Source: Streptomyces sp. SA15
GTDB lineage: Bacteria; Actinomycetota; Actinomycetes; Streptomycetales; Streptomycetaceae
DNA: 64,000 nucleotides
Assembly (NCBI RefSeq): GCF_002291145.1
Contig: NZ_NTGE01000116.1
Coordinates: forward strand, 24,388-88,387
Reading direction: 5' to 3'
Below are positions 54,791-63,781 of this stretch, one piece after another. The first letter of the stretch is position 1. Every line of letters starts with the position of its first letter. A program made the position numbers and the translations under genes. The notes beneath the pieces are model-generated. The model was not told the origin of the DNA and made no database searches. It saw nothing but the letters and a program-made list of their open reading frames with translations.

Positions 54791-55112
54791 AGGGCTCCGC
54801 GCTGCACGTGCTCGCGACCCGGCTCACCGACCGGCTGCGGGAGGTCGGTGGCGAGGCACTGGTGCGCGATCCGATGGGCTGGATGCTCGGTCGGGGACTG
54901 GTCCAGCGCCCTGCCTGCCCGGACTTCAGGTGCGACGACGAAGTCGGCACCGGGGGCTTCGCCTTCTGGCGCCGCATGCGCCTGATCCCGTTCGAGCGCG
55001 TCGTCCCCGACGACCGCAAGATCGACAATCTGGCCGACATCCTCGTCATGGAAGAGGGCCCCGGCATCCTCGGCTGGCTGATCGACGGCGCCCGCCGCTA
55101 CCAAAGTGCTGG
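54790..55112 (+). pseudogene. Phage/plasmid primase-helicase C-terminal fragment
   Basis: The frame contains FAFWRRMRLIPFERVVPDDR, KIDNLADILVMEEGPGILGW and LIDGARRYQ. This is the end of the helicase domain of D5/P4-type primases, where the WRR...PF..V and PGIL.W segments are conserved. The ATPase core is absent and the 3' end is fused to another truncated gene. It points to a former phage or integrative element. Confidence 0.7.
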
Positions 55113-55837
55113 AGGGGCTGGGCGCCCTGGCTGACGACAGCAGCGCGAACCAGGTGTCCTACCTCGACGCGGCGAAGGCGCGTGAGCTGAGCAAGGGCGA
55201 TCAGAAGCGGATCGGCTCCATCGGCCAGCCGGGCAGCGCCCTGATCGGGTATACGCCCGGGCCGTGGGGCGAAGCCCTGAAGGTGACCCAGATCGACACC
55301 GCTGTCGACACCAAGAGCGCCGGCCGCTGGGAAGGCTCGTTCGACGCGGCGGCCATCACCACGTCGCTCAAGTCGAACGGATACAAGCAGAGCGGAGACG
55401 GCGAAACCTGGACGGACTCCGGCAGCAAGGGGATGTCGTTCAAGATCTCCAACGACGAGATCTCCTACACCGTTCACGGCGACACCTCCATGGCGGCCGT
55501 CACCCCGAAAGACGGCGCCTCGCTGGCCGACAGGAAGGAGTACCAGCGCGTGGCCGAGTGCCTGGGCGACGTCTACCGCGCCGACTTCCTCCCCCTCACC
55601 TCCGCCAAACCGGTACGCCTGTCCGCCCTCGGCCAGCAGGCTGCCTCCGCCGCGAAGAACACCGAGATCCTGTGCCTCGTAGCCAAGGACGAGGCAACCG
55701 CCGACCGCGCCGCAGCGAAGCTGCGCTCGGTCGTGGCCGACATGTCACCCACGTTCGACGGTACGAAGGTGACCGTCGATAAAGGCGACCAGCCCGTGGT
55801 CCGGGCGGCCCTAGCGCGGAGAGACCCTGCCCGGTGA
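55106..55837 (+). pseudogene. 5'-truncated secreted/lipoprotein-type gene
   Basis: The frame from GTG 55106 (about 243 codons) reads NQVSYLDAAKARELSKGDQK, GYTPGPWGEALKVTQIDTAV, TSLKSNGYKQSGDGETWTDS and ILCLVAKDEATADRAAAKL, like exported Streptomyces proteins of unknown function. The expected signal peptide or lipobox is missing because the 5' end is joined to the primase fragment at about 55105-55113. The body is intact, so a cytoplasmic product could still be made. Confidence 0.6.
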
Positions 55838-55942
55838 CTATGGGTCATGCTCGAATGCGCCGCTGCAGAATGCGTCGTCGCGTGCCAGGGCCCGGTAGGT
55901 CACTCCTTCCCAGCATGGCACGCGCCGCGGCCTGGCGCCGCG

Positions 55943-56251
55943 TCAGGTGATCAGATCGTCGGTGAGCAGTGCGCCGCTTGCATGGACGACGTCCAGATGG
56001 TGCACCTCGGGCTCGCCGTCCGGGCGGGAGTCGCCGAAGGCCGCGTCCACCGCGGGGTGGATCCGCTCATCGAACGCGCGGCCGCACTGTTCCTTGGATT
56101 CCCACACGTCGATGTAGCGCAGCCCGCCGTCCGGGCGGCGTACGCACAGGTGGAGCAGCGAGCCGTCCAACGGCTCGGGCCCCAGCGCGTCGATGATCCG
56201 CTGGTAGAGCTCCTCGCCGATCGGAACGTCCTGGATGTAGGCGTAGACCAT
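55943..56251 (-). CDS. Small ABM-like monooxygenase-fold protein
   Basis: The 102-residue protein from ATG 56251 (GAGAGG upstream) reads MVYAYIQDVPIGEELYQRII, LHLCVRRPDGGLRYIDVWES and CGRAFDERIHPAVDAAFGD, an alpha-beta barrel pattern like antibiotic biosynthesis monooxygenases. It is divergent from a TetR regulator 62 bases away, which probably controls it. Confidence 0.75.
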   Translation of the reverse strand: MVYAYIQDVPIGEELYQRIIDALGPEPLDGSLLHLCVRRPDGGLRYIDVWESKEQCGRAFDERIHPAVDAAFGDSRPDGEPEVHHLDVVHASGALLTDDLIT

Positions 56252-56273
56252 GGCAGCCTCTCGCATAAATTGA

Positions 56274-56290
56274 CCCGAATGCACTTCGGG
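56274..56290. promoter_or_regulatory. Inverted repeat between the ABM-like and tetR genes
   Basis: CCCGAA-TGCAC-TTCGGG lies in the middle of the 62-base divergent gap and is a good candidate TetR operator. Confidence 0.45.
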
Positions 56291-56313
56291 CGAATATTGG
56301 TAACGTACGGTCC

Positions 56314-57009
56314 ATGAGCGATCAGGTCAAGGGCGGCAAACGCGGCTACCACGCTCCACGCCGAGCCGAACAGGCCGCCGCCACCCGCCGCGCCGTGCTG
56401 GACGCGGCCCGCGAACTGTTCGTGCGGCAGGGCTACGCCGCGACCACGGTCGCGCAGATCGCCCGGCGGGCCGACGTCGCGGTGGACACGGTCTACGCTG
56501 CTGTCGGACGCAAACCGGCCTTGCTGCGGGAGTTGGTGGAGACCTCGCTGTCCGGCACCGACCACCCGGTCGCGGCCGCCCAACGCGACTACGTCCTGCG
56601 CATCCGGGCCGCGCGCACCGCTGCCGAAAAGATCGCAATCTATGCCGCGGCGGTCACAGAGCTCCAGCAGCGGCTCGCACCAGTGTTCCTGGCCCTTCGT
56701 GACGCCGCGGTGACCGATGCCGACTGTGCCACCCTGTGGCTGCAGATCGCCGAGCGCCGAGCGCGCAACATGCGCGAGTTCGCCGCAGACCTGCGCGCCA
56801 CCGGGGAACTGCGCCCGGATCTGACCGACGACGAGGTCGCCGACACGGTGTGGAGCATGAACGCCGCGGAGCACTGGGTGCTGCTGGTCCACGAGCGAGG
56901 GTGGAGCCCCGAGCACTTCGGCGCCAGACTCCGCGATGCCTGGATCCGGCTCTTCCTGCCGCCCGACCGCTGGCCCGGTCAAGCATCGGAGTCGCCCACC
57001 GAGCGATAG
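56314..57009 (+). CDS. TetR-family regulator
   Basis: The 231-residue protein has the N-terminal TetR helix-turn-helix: TRRAVLDAARELFVRQGYAA, TTVAQIARRADVAVDTVYAA, then VGRKPALLRELVE. The C-terminal ligand domain is helical with FLALRDAAVTDADCATLW and AAEHWVLLVHERGWSPEHFG. The target is probably the divergent small ABM-like gene and itself. Confidence 0.92.
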   Translation: MSDQVKGGKRGYHAPRRAEQAAATRRAVLDAARELFVRQGYAATTVAQIARRADVAVDTVYAAVGRKPALLRELVETSLSGTDHPVAAAQRDYVLRIRAARTAAEKIAIYAAAVTELQQRLAPVFLALRDAAVTDADCATLWLQIAERRARNMREFAADLRATGELRPDLTDDEVADTVWSMNAAEHWVLLVHERGWSPEHFGARLRDAWIRLFLPPDRWPGQASESPTER

Positions 57010-57147
57010 CCAGCCTCCGAGGCGTCCGGTCTCGACTGCGCAGGAGCCCCAGCATCGCTGCGATCACATACTGGATCAGGTCCGACGAACGCCGAACGAA
57101 TCGGGTTCGAGGGGGCGACGGCTCAACAGGGATAGGCACTTCTTCTT

Positions 57148-57197
57148 CACGGAACTGCGGCCAGAGCCTTGAAAATGGCTCTGGCCGCAGTTCCGTG
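57148..57197. terminator. Perfect 21-bp-stem hairpin between convergent genes
   Basis: The arms 57148-57168 and 57177-57197 are perfect inverted copies with the 8-base loop TTGAAAAT. It ends 7 bases before the stop of the convergent nucleotidyltransferase-like gene and follows tetR. It should act as a bidirectional terminator. Confidence 0.85.
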
Positions 57198-57204
57198 ACG
57201 ACCA

Positions 57205-57801
57205 TCAGTTTGGCCATGGCAGTACTGTGAGCTCCGGCCACTCGTTCTTCCAACGGGCCGCCTTGGTCTCATAGACCTCCCGCGGGGCAAGGACCGGGTT
57301 GGGTCGAACGACAAGGTTGAACACGTCGGAGAGCCCATGAGGCGCATAGACGCGCCATCCTCCATCGGGTTCCAGCCGGACGCCCAGACAGCACGTCGTC
57401 GCAGCGAAGCAGTCGATCGCGGACTCGGTGGACTCGTGCGGCGGACAGGGCACCCCGAACTTCTGCTCATACCAAAGATGCACCCGGGCTTCGTTGCGGA
57501 TCTCCACCTCGGCCGGCAGGTCAGCGAATACCTTCTGACCCGCTTTTATCACGGCATCCTCCGCTTCCCAGGAGAGGTCGCTGCCGTCGAAGTAGAAGAC
57601 GTCGTAGTCCTTGATGCCGTTGGCCGGGGGCCTGCCGGTGGCCACGTTCCACACCGTCTGGAACAGGCAGCCCGCCGTCAGGTACCAGCCGGGCAACTGC
57701 AGTGTTGCCGCCCTGGTCATCACGTCAGTCAAGATCTCGTTCTGGGAGAGCACGGATCGCAAGCCGTCGAGTTGCTCAATGAGAGGAAGTCGGCCAAGCA
57801 T
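57205..57801 (-). CDS. Nucleotidyltransferase-like protein (NTP_transf_6/COG3575 type)
   Basis: The 198-residue protein contains GWYLTAGCLFQTVWNVATGR, GIKDYDVFYFDGSDLSWEAE and RNEARVHLWYEQKFGVPCPP, followed by AIDCFAATTCCLGVRLE. The aspartates of KDYDVFYFD are the likely metal ligands of the nucleotidyltransferase fold. The family is widespread but its substrate is unknown. No partner gene adjoins. Confidence 0.8.
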   Translation of the reverse strand: MLGRLPLIEQLDGLRSVLSQNEILTDVMTRAATLQLPGWYLTAGCLFQTVWNVATGRPPANGIKDYDVFYFDGSDLSWEAEDAVIKAGQKVFADLPAEVEIRNEARVHLWYEQKFGVPCPPHESTESAIDCFAATTCCLGVRLEPDGGWRVYAPHGLSDVFNLVVRPNPVLAPREVYETKAARWKNEWPELTVLPWPN

Positions 57802-57833
57802 CAGCCTTGCCTATCACGATCATTCCCGGAGCA

Positions 57834-58605
57834 TCACGGCTGGGTGAGGATGCGCGCCCGGAGAAGTTCGAACGAGGCCCGACCATACATCGCCCTTTTT
57901 AGCGTTTTCACCCGGTTCACATGTCCTTCGACGACGCCGGAGCTCCAGGGCAGGGTCAGACCGGCGGTGACGGCGTCGAGGTCCTGGCGGAGGAAGCCGG
58001 CGAAGCCCTTTATGGGCTTCGGTGTGTCCTGCTCGGCCTGCCGGATCCACTCCAGCAACAGGTATCCGCACTGGTGGCGGACCAGGTCGGCGAACGCCCG
58101 AGCGAGATCACAGGCCCGGGCGATGTCCGGGCAGGCGAGCCGGACTTGGAGGAGCCGCTCGTCCTGGCTGTCGGTCAGTGTCTCTCGGGGCCGCATGATC
58201 CACGAGGTGATCTTGCGAGGGCTCGGGATGTCGGCCCGGACCGGTTCGGCGGTGCCCACGCGGAGGGCGGCGAGGTGTTTGCGGACGACCTGGCGGCTGC
58301 CACGGTAGCCGCGGGCTTGGATCTCGAGGAACAGGCGTGTGCCGCTGACCTGGCCTTGGGCTTCGGCGAAGCGGGCGTTGAGGTACGCCTTGAACGGCTC
58401 CAGGACGCCGTTGGGGCGGCGGTCGCGGGCGGAGGCCAGCAGCTCGTCGAGGTCGGTGTCGCGGAAGCGGCGCACGGTCTTGCGGTCGAGGTTCAGACGG
58501 CGGGCGATGGCGCTGACGGTCCAGCGTTTCTCCAGCAGGCGGTGGATGTTTTCGTAGCGGTGGCGGGTGCGTTCGATGATCTGGGTGCGGGGCAGTTCCG
58601 CGGGC
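57834..58605 (-). pseudogene. ISL3-family transposase, 5'-truncated
   Basis: The frame reads RRLNLDRKTVRRFRDTDLDE (helix-turn-helix region), SPRKITSWIMRPRETLTDSQ and WSSGVVEGHVNRVKTLKRAM, then YGRASFELLRARILTQP. This is the long C-terminal part of an ISL3 transposase of a different subtype from the one at 30791-31934. The N-terminal zinc-binding and first catalytic segments are missing. Confidence 0.8.
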
Positions 58606-58771
58606 GGTTAAGTGCCTGTTTCAGATTTCGGCGGGTGATCGAGCGTCATGGCCAGCGGTGACGGCGATGAGCCGGATCTTGCTGATGGTCGGCCTGCCTC
58701 GCTGCTGACCCGGGGAGCGCATCCAGCCAGATTCGTGGTGTCCCGAGCGGTGCGCTGGATAGGTTGCTCTG

Positions 58772-59458
58772 ATGAAGCTGCCTGCGTACTGGATGACGCG
58801 TCCCGCTCCACCCCCGGACCGCGGAACGTCGGCATCCTTCGACCGACTGCTGGAGCAAGCGCTCGCGAACGGTCCCGATGAGCGCATCGACTACCGGCTC
58901 GAGGCGCCGAAATGGCAGTTCCTCTGCCATGCCGCAGACCGCGGCAGACTGCTGTTGCACGGCTCGGGCGACCCGGCGATCAGCCGCTTCGAACCCCGGC
59001 AGCCGGACGACAGCAGCGAGTTCGGCAACCGGCGCGCGGTCTTCGCCGCCGGCGACGGGCTCTGGCCGATGTACTACGCGATCCTGGACCGGGACCGCCA
59101 CCCGATGTCGTTGATCAATGGCTGCGCCCGCCTCGCCAACGGCAGCGAGCGGCTCGGCGAGCCGCACTACTACTTCTCCATCAGTGCGCAGGCGCTGAAG
59201 CAGCAGCCCTGGCGTCCCGGCACGGTGTACCTGCTGCCCGCCGGCACCTTTGAGCTGCAGCCGCGGATGCGGGTCGGCGATGTCTCGGTGCAGCCGGCCC
59301 AATGGGCAAGTCCCGTACCAGTGACCCCTGTCGCCAAACTGGCCGTGCAGCCGGAGGACTTCCCGTTCCTGGACCAGATCCGCGGCCATGACGATGAGCG
59401 GGTCTGGGCTCGTGCCGCCGCGGACCCGGATGGCTTCCCCTGGCATGAGGAGGCGTGA
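58772..59458 (+). CDS. Conserved hypothetical protein
   Basis: The 228-residue soluble protein reads APKWQFLCHAADRGRLLLHG, FAAGDGLWPMYYAILDRDRH, PHYYFSISAQALKQQPWRPG and TVYLLPAGTF, with a beta-rich pattern. No known catalytic motif is visible. The stop at 59458 is followed by an IS5 remnant. The frame is complete and well composed. Confidence 0.68.
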   Translation: MKLPAYWMTRPAPPPDRGTSASFDRLLEQALANGPDERIDYRLEAPKWQFLCHAADRGRLLLHGSGDPAISRFEPRQPDDSSEFGNRRAVFAAGDGLWPMYYAILDRDRHPMSLINGCARLANGSERLGEPHYYFSISAQALKQQPWRPGTVYLLPAGTFELQPRMRVGDVSVQPAQWASPVPVTPVAKLAVQPEDFPFLDQIRGHDDERVWARAAADPDGFPWHEEA

Positions 59459-59489
59459 CACATGCGTCGCGGCGAGGCTGAGGCCCGCT

Positions 59490-59632
59490 TGAGTCCGGCG
59501 TTTTCCACGCGTTGAAGAACTTCCGGGCCGTGGCCACACGCTTCGACAAACGCGCCTACGTCTTCCACGGGACCGTCACCCTCGCCTCGATCCGGCTCTG
59601 GCTCCGCCCATGATCAGCCGGACAGGCCCTAG
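59490..59632 (+). pseudogene. IS5-type transposase C-terminus and right end
   Basis: The frame reads FHALKNFRAVATRFDKRAYV, then FHGTVTLASIRLWLRP, to TGA 59611-59613, typical of an IS5-family C-terminus. The end sequence GATCAGCCGGACAGGCCCTA follows. A second copy of the last 50 bases lies at 60481-60530. Confidence 0.7.
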
Positions 59633-59677
59633 GCCTGCCCGGCGAGGGGATGCCTTCACATCTCGGCGCGGCGGAAC

Positions 59678-60418
59678 TTACGGTTTGTGGGTTACCCAGA
59701 GCAGTTCCGCCGGCCAGCGGTGTGCCCAGTCGGGTGGGTCGGTTTCGTTGTAGCCGTTGGGTGTTCCGAGTTCGGGCCGCGGCTCGATGAGGTCGTCGAT
59801 GATGAGACCCGCGCCGCGCAGGACCTTGACCCAGTCGCCGTAGGTGAGCTGATAGCTGGTCGCGCCGTCGTCTTCGGCGATGGTGTTCAGCCCGAAGTAG
59901 TCCTGCTGCAGCGTCGTGGTCACGCGGCTGGCGGCTTCGTCGTAGCAAGCTTCGAACCATGGGCTGGCGACGTTGAACACCAGGCGCCCGCCTCGGCCCA
60001 AGACGCGTGCGGCCTGCGGGACGGCCAGGTGCGGGGGCGCCCAGCTGAGCCCACCGAAGTCGCAGAACACCAGGTCGAAGCTGTCGGCGGCGAAGGGGAG
60101 TTGTTCGGCGGCGCCTTGCACTAGCGGGTAGCGGGCCGCTCCCATCGCGCGGGCCGCTGCGGCGAGTTGGGCTTCGGACAGGTCGAGCCCGACCACGGTG
60201 GCGCCCTCGGCGGCGAGCGCCCTGGACCACTGGCCGGCGCCGCAGCCGAGTTCGAGGACGCGCTTGCCGGTGACGTCGCCCAGGGCGTGCAGGTGCGCGT
60301 CGGGGATGGAGTACATGCCCCACAGCCGGGGTGCGGCGCCGATTTGCGGGTCGTGCTCGTGCTGGTAGGCGCTGCTGATCTGGTTCCAGAGCCGCCGGTT
60401 GGCGGGGATGCTGTCCAC
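59678..60418 (-). CDS. Class I SAM-dependent methyltransferase
   Basis: The 246-residue protein starts at GTG 60418 (VDSIPANRRLWNQISSAYQH). Motif I is VLELGCGAGQWSRALA, then VVGLDLSEAQL, QGAAEQLPFAADSFDLVFCD and VLGRGGRLVFNVASPWFEAC, a UbiE/Methyltransf_11 type. It probably methylates a small molecule. It sits between two direct copies of an IS5-type right end, so it may have been inserted or moved together with such elements. Confidence 0.85.
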   Translation of the reverse strand: MDSIPANRRLWNQISSAYQHEHDPQIGAAPRLWGMYSIPDAHLHALGDVTGKRVLELGCGAGQWSRALAAEGATVVGLDLSEAQLAAAARAMGAARYPLVQGAAEQLPFAADSFDLVFCDFGGLSWAPPHLAVPQAARVLGRGGRLVFNVASPWFEACYDEAASRVTTTLQQDYFGLNTIAEDDGATSYQLTYGDWVKVLRGAGLIIDDLIEPRPELGTPNGYNETDPPDWAHRWPAELLWVTHKP

Positions 60419-60480
60419 GTGCCGACTCCAGCACTGCCTGCCGGAGGCGGTCAACACGATTAGGGCACTGGCCGGCCCCC

Positions 60481-60530
60481 GCCTCGGTCCGGCCCTGGCT
60501 CGGCCCATGATCCGCCGGACGAGCCCTAGT
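60481..60530 (+). repeat. Second IS5-type right-end remnant
   Basis: This 50-base stretch is a direct repeat of 59583-59632 at roughly 86 percent identity, including the transposase stop and the terminal GCCCTAG. Confidence 0.65.
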
Positions 60531-60837
60531 CCCGGACTCGTCGTCCATCCATGCGGTCGACGCGAAGTTCGACGGCAAGTGCATGGTCGTCGGGTGCACG
60601 CAGGAACATCTGAAGGAGCTGGTCGAGCAGTACAAGCGTCGGCCATTCGTCGACGCTGAGCTGTGGGCCGGGAAGATCGGCCGGGCGATGCAGCAGCACC
60701 CGGATGGGATCGATGAAGAGGACCTGGCCCGGGAGACTGCGCTGTCCCCGGAGCAGATCGAACTCGGGGTGTTGTGGCACCTGGAGTTCCTTCGCTGGCG
60801 TGAGCAGTTCGGCCAGGGCGACGGCGCGGACGAGTAG
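60531..60837 (+). pseudogene. 5'-truncated hypothetical gene
   Basis: Directly after the IS5-type end an open frame reads SSIHAVDAKFDGKCMVVGCT, ELVEQYKRRPFVDAELWAGK and DEEDLARETALSPEQIELGV up to TAG 60837. An ATG at 60583 could give 84 residues, but the homologous-looking frame extends upstream to the IS junction. It is a gene whose 5' part was removed by the element. The family is not recognised. Confidence 0.5.
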
Positions 60838-60880
60838 CCGGGCGCCGGCGTGACGACGATGAGATTGATGTTGGCCGGGC

Positions 60881-61738
60881 TCAGGCGGCGGTCGGCATCG
60901 CTGCTGGGGCGAGCGGTGCTCGCCTGGACCGTCGTGCGGGTTTGCGGGTGAGCCGTCGGGTCATCAGCGTGATGGACGCCCAGGTGATGAGCGACTCGCT
61001 GACCTGTGGCAGCCTTTCGTGGTCCCGGCAGTGCCGACGGGCTCGCATGATCCACGAAAGCGACCTCTCCACCACCCAGCGGCGCGGCAGGACCACGAAG
61101 CCCTGGGCGTCCGGCGGGCGCCGGACTGTCTTGATCTTGATGTCGAGGCGTACCTTCGCCCAGTCGACCAGCGCGCCCGCGTAGGCGGAATCAGCCCAGA
61201 CGATCGCGATCTCGGGGTGCATCAGGTGCAGCCGGAACAGCACCTCCTTGGCCGCGTCGCGGTCCTGGACGTCGGCCGGGGTGACCATGACGAGCAGGAC
61301 CAGGCCGCGCGTGTCGACGACGATGTGCCGCTTGCGGCCATTGATTTTCTTCCCGGCGTCGTAGCCGCGGCTGTCGCGGCTGACGGTCTCGGACGCCTTC
61401 ACGCTCTGGGAGTCCACGATCACCGCGGCGGCCTGAGGGGTCTTGCCGCTGCTGAGCCGTACACGTCTGCGGAGCTGGTCCCGGATGGCGTTGACGATGC
61501 CGGCGGCGGCCCAGCGGCGGGCGAATCCGTAGATCGTCCGCCAGGGCGGGAAGTCCGTGGGCATCGCCCTCCATTTGATCCCGTTATCGACGAGGTAGCG
61601 GATGCCGTCGACGATCTCGCGGCGGGGATGCTTCTCCGGCCGCCCGCGTCCGGTCTCGCAGGCCGCGGGCGGAAGCAACGGCTCGATCAGGGCCCATTAG
61701 GCGTCCGTCATGTCGGACGGGTACCGGCGTCGGCGCAT
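60881..61738 (-). pseudogene. IS5-family transposase with a nonsense codon
   Basis: From ATG 61738 the protein begins RRRRYPSDMTDA, then TAA (61697-61699), then WALIEPLLPPAACETGRGRP in the same frame. Most relatives have Gln or Glu at the stop position. The rest is complete: RYLVDNGIKWRAMPTDFPPW, AVIVDSQSVKASETVSRDSR, WADSAYAGALVDWAK and RRWVVERSLSWI. These carry the DDE residues. A restart at ATG 61678 gives 265 residues lacking part of the DNA-binding N-terminus. Confidence 0.85.
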
Positions 61739-61835
61739 AGAGAGGGGGCAGGGTCCAGGCCGTCTGGTGCAGGGAGCGAGCCGACCCGGACCCCATCCTT
61801 CCTGCTGTCGAAGTGTCGCGTCCCGTAGAGAAAGA

Positions 61836-62255
61836 TCAGCTGGTCTGCGAGGCCGCCATCTCCAGGCTGGCCTCCACCGCTCTGATCTGTGTGTTGAGGT
61901 AGTTCGCCCACCGGCTTGTGGGGTAGAGCGCGAGGTGCGGCGCCAGCGTGCCGGTGATCATCCGGCGGAACTGGGTGAGCTTCTCGCTGATCCAGACCCG
62001 CTCCCACGCTTCGAGCTCCTGCTCGCTCGCCGCGAAGTGGTAGCCCGTCTCTCGGGTCCAGATCAGCGGCGGCCACTCGCGCTCACCGCACATGTCCCGC
62101 AGGGCGGCCAGACCGCTGCGGGTCTGGTATTGGCTCAGCTCGCAGGCGCCCATCAGGCGCTTGAGGGCAAGCCCCGCAGGAGCGGCTTCCATCAGCGCGA
62201 TGTGGATGAGCTCGGCATGACGCTCCGCTGCCGGGGAGCGCTTGCGCACGTTCAC
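61836..62255 (-). CDS. RacP-like protein
   Basis: The 139-residue protein reads LIHIALMEAAPAGLALKRLM, ACELSQYQTRSGLAALRDMC, IWTRETGYHFAASEQELEAW and MITGTLAPHLALYPTSRW. The winged-helix start and ITGTLAPH stretch match proteins annotated RacP in Streptomyces mobile elements. The function is unknown, perhaps regulatory. It overlaps the end of the upstream gene by 4 bases, so the two are co-translated. Confidence 0.65.
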   Translation of the reverse strand: MNVRKRSPAAERHAELIHIALMEAAPAGLALKRLMGACELSQYQTRSGLAALRDMCGEREWPPLIWTRETGYHFAASEQELEAWERVWISEKLTQFRRMITGTLAPHLALYPTSRWANYLNTQIRAVEASLEMAASQTS

Positions 62256-63313
62256 TCACCCCGCAGGATGCGGGCGAGTTCCTCGTCCATGTCGACCCGG
62301 CCGGTGGAGACCGCGGTCTCCATCCGGTCGAGCGTCGCGCGGGTGCGGGCGATGTTCGACAGCAACACCTCGCGCTCGTCCCCCGACCACGCGCGATCCC
62401 GCATCTTCGGCACCGCCTTGGATGCCTCGCGTACGAACCGGTGGAACGCGCCGAGCAGGTCGACGAACTCCTCGGTCCGCTCGATCCTTCTCACCGCCGG
62501 GCCGACTGGCGAGGTGCGGCGGAATGCCTCGGCCTGCTGGCGGGAACGGTCGGCCTGGGCCCGGTTGACCATGTGCCGTGCTCGATCGTCGGCCGCGACC
62601 CGCGCGGCGACTTCGGGACGGCGCAGCACGTCGGAGGCCATCCTCGCCGCCGCGGCGTCGTCCTTGACCAGGGACTGCATGGCCTCCGCGCGGTGCTCGG
62701 GTCTCTGGGCGTCGTTGACCGCGTGCCGGGTAGCGGTGTCCTCCATCAGCCGGGCGGCGACCTGCGGGCGGCGCAGCACGTCCCGCGTCACCTCCACCGC
62801 GACCTCTTCGTCGGCGGCCAGGTCGTGGACGCGCTCCACTTTCTCCTGAACCGTTCCGGGCCGGTCCGGCCGGCGGCCGACCCGCTTCTTGGCCAGGTTC
62901 GTCGTCCACCTGCGCGTCCCGGTCACGTCGTCGACCGGCGGGTCGTCGATCGCCTTGAACCGCTCGGCATCGTCCTGGATCGACGCCAGGATCGAGTGGA
63001 CCTTGTGCGAGACGGCCTCACGGCGCTGGTCGGCCGGCCAACGGTGCGAGGTGAACCGGTAGTTCAGGACCGTACTCAGCGACAACCCGATGTCGTCCGC
63101 GTATACCTGCAGCGACGCGTAGACCCCGAACAGCTCGTCGCTGTGCGAGGCCGAACCTCCTTGCGGCCGCATCGGCTCGATCTCCACGGCGTGATCGCCG
63201 ATCGTGAACATCGCTCGCCCCATATGAGCGACCAGCTGCCGGTCTCCGGCGACGATCTCCTCGTAGCGCTGCCGCGTGACCTGGCCGACGTTCTCGGACA
63301 CGGTCGCCACCAC
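62252..63313 (-). CDS. DUF6192-like element protein
   Basis: The 353-residue, mostly helical protein reads YEEIVAGDRQLVAHMGRAMF, YADDIGLSLSTVLNYRFTSH, and two internal repeats, EVTRDVLRRPQVAARLMED and MASDVLRRPEVAARVAADD, about 55 residues apart. The combination resembles DUF6192 proteins found with RacP in Streptomyces. A helix-turn-helix near residue 75 suggests DNA binding or a role in element maintenance. It is coupled to the RacP-like gene. Confidence 0.65.
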   Translation of the reverse strand: MVATVSENVGQVTRQRYEEIVAGDRQLVAHMGRAMFTIGDHAVEIEPMRPQGGSASHSDELFGVYASLQVYADDIGLSLSTVLNYRFTSHRWPADQRREAVSHKVHSILASIQDDAERFKAIDDPPVDDVTGTRRWTTNLAKKRVGRRPDRPGTVQEKVERVHDLAADEEVAVEVTRDVLRRPQVAARLMEDTATRHAVNDAQRPEHRAEAMQSLVKDDAAAARMASDVLRRPEVAARVAADDRARHMVNRAQADRSRQQAEAFRRTSPVGPAVRRIERTEEFVDLLGAFHRFVREASKAVPKMRDRAWSGDEREVLLSNIARTRATLDRMETAVSTGRVDMDEELARILRGE

Positions 63314-63457
63314 CCCTTCACGGGGCCGGGTGCGGCACTCCAGGCCGCAAGGAACCCGCGGCCCCTTGCTCCGCTGGAGCGTCCTCCCGCCGCGAGATCC
63401 TCAACAAGGCTCCGCCTTCAACTTTGGACGAACCGAGGGGAGTTGGACAGGTGCGCG

Positions 63458-63490
63458 TTCAGAACACCGTCACGGTGACGGTGTTCTGAA
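63458..63490 (-). terminator. Long palindrome after the zinc-ribbon gene
   Basis: Arms 63458-63473 and 63475-63490 are perfect 16-base inverted copies (TTCAGAACACCGTCAC) around one base. It lies 4 bases beyond the stop of the minus-strand gene and forms a strong hairpin, most simply its terminator. The rest of 63314-63457 shows no gene. Confidence 0.65.
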
Positions 63491-63493
63491 CGC

Positions 63494-63781
63494 TCACTGT
63501 CGCTGCCGCCAGGCCTTCGTCCGGCACTTCGGTGAGCAGTAGACCGTCCCCGCCGGGTGCTCCACCCCCGGCGTCCACTGCGCCCCGCACGACGGACACT
63601 CCGCCGTATCCAGGTTGTCCCGCAGGGCCGTCACTCTCGCCCGCACCCGGCGGGCCTGATGCCACTGCCTGGAACGACACACCGCCGAACAGAACCGGGC
63701 CCGCGGGCCGGCGTCCGGTCGAAGCCGCTCACCACAGGCCGGGCAATACCGGACGGGTGCCCGGCCGACACCATGGGCCAC
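63494..63781 (-). CDS. Small double zinc-ribbon protein
   Basis: The 95-residue protein has four Cys pairs: CPACGERL and FCSAVCRSRQW in the first half, CPSCGAQW and YCSPKCRTKAW in the second. Both halves end in a basic W-R/H-Q stretch, so it looks like a duplicated zinc ribbon, probably nucleic-acid binding. Similar small proteins occur beside actinomycete integrative elements. Confidence 0.65.
   Translation of the reverse strand: MAHGVGRAPVRYCPACGERLRPDAGPRARFCSAVCRSRQWHQARRVRARVTALRDNLDTAECPSCGAQWTPGVEHPAGTVYCSPKCRTKAWRQRQ

Noticed and set aside
59556..61055. 499-codon minus-strand frame
   Set aside because: It spans the methyltransferase gene and the IS5 region in a wrong frame, with Arg/Pro-rich composition and no domain.
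63458..63490. Attachment site or origin palindrome
   Set aside because: It lies 4 bases after a stop codon and forms a strong hairpin, so a terminator is simpler. No integrase or tRNA gene is next to it.
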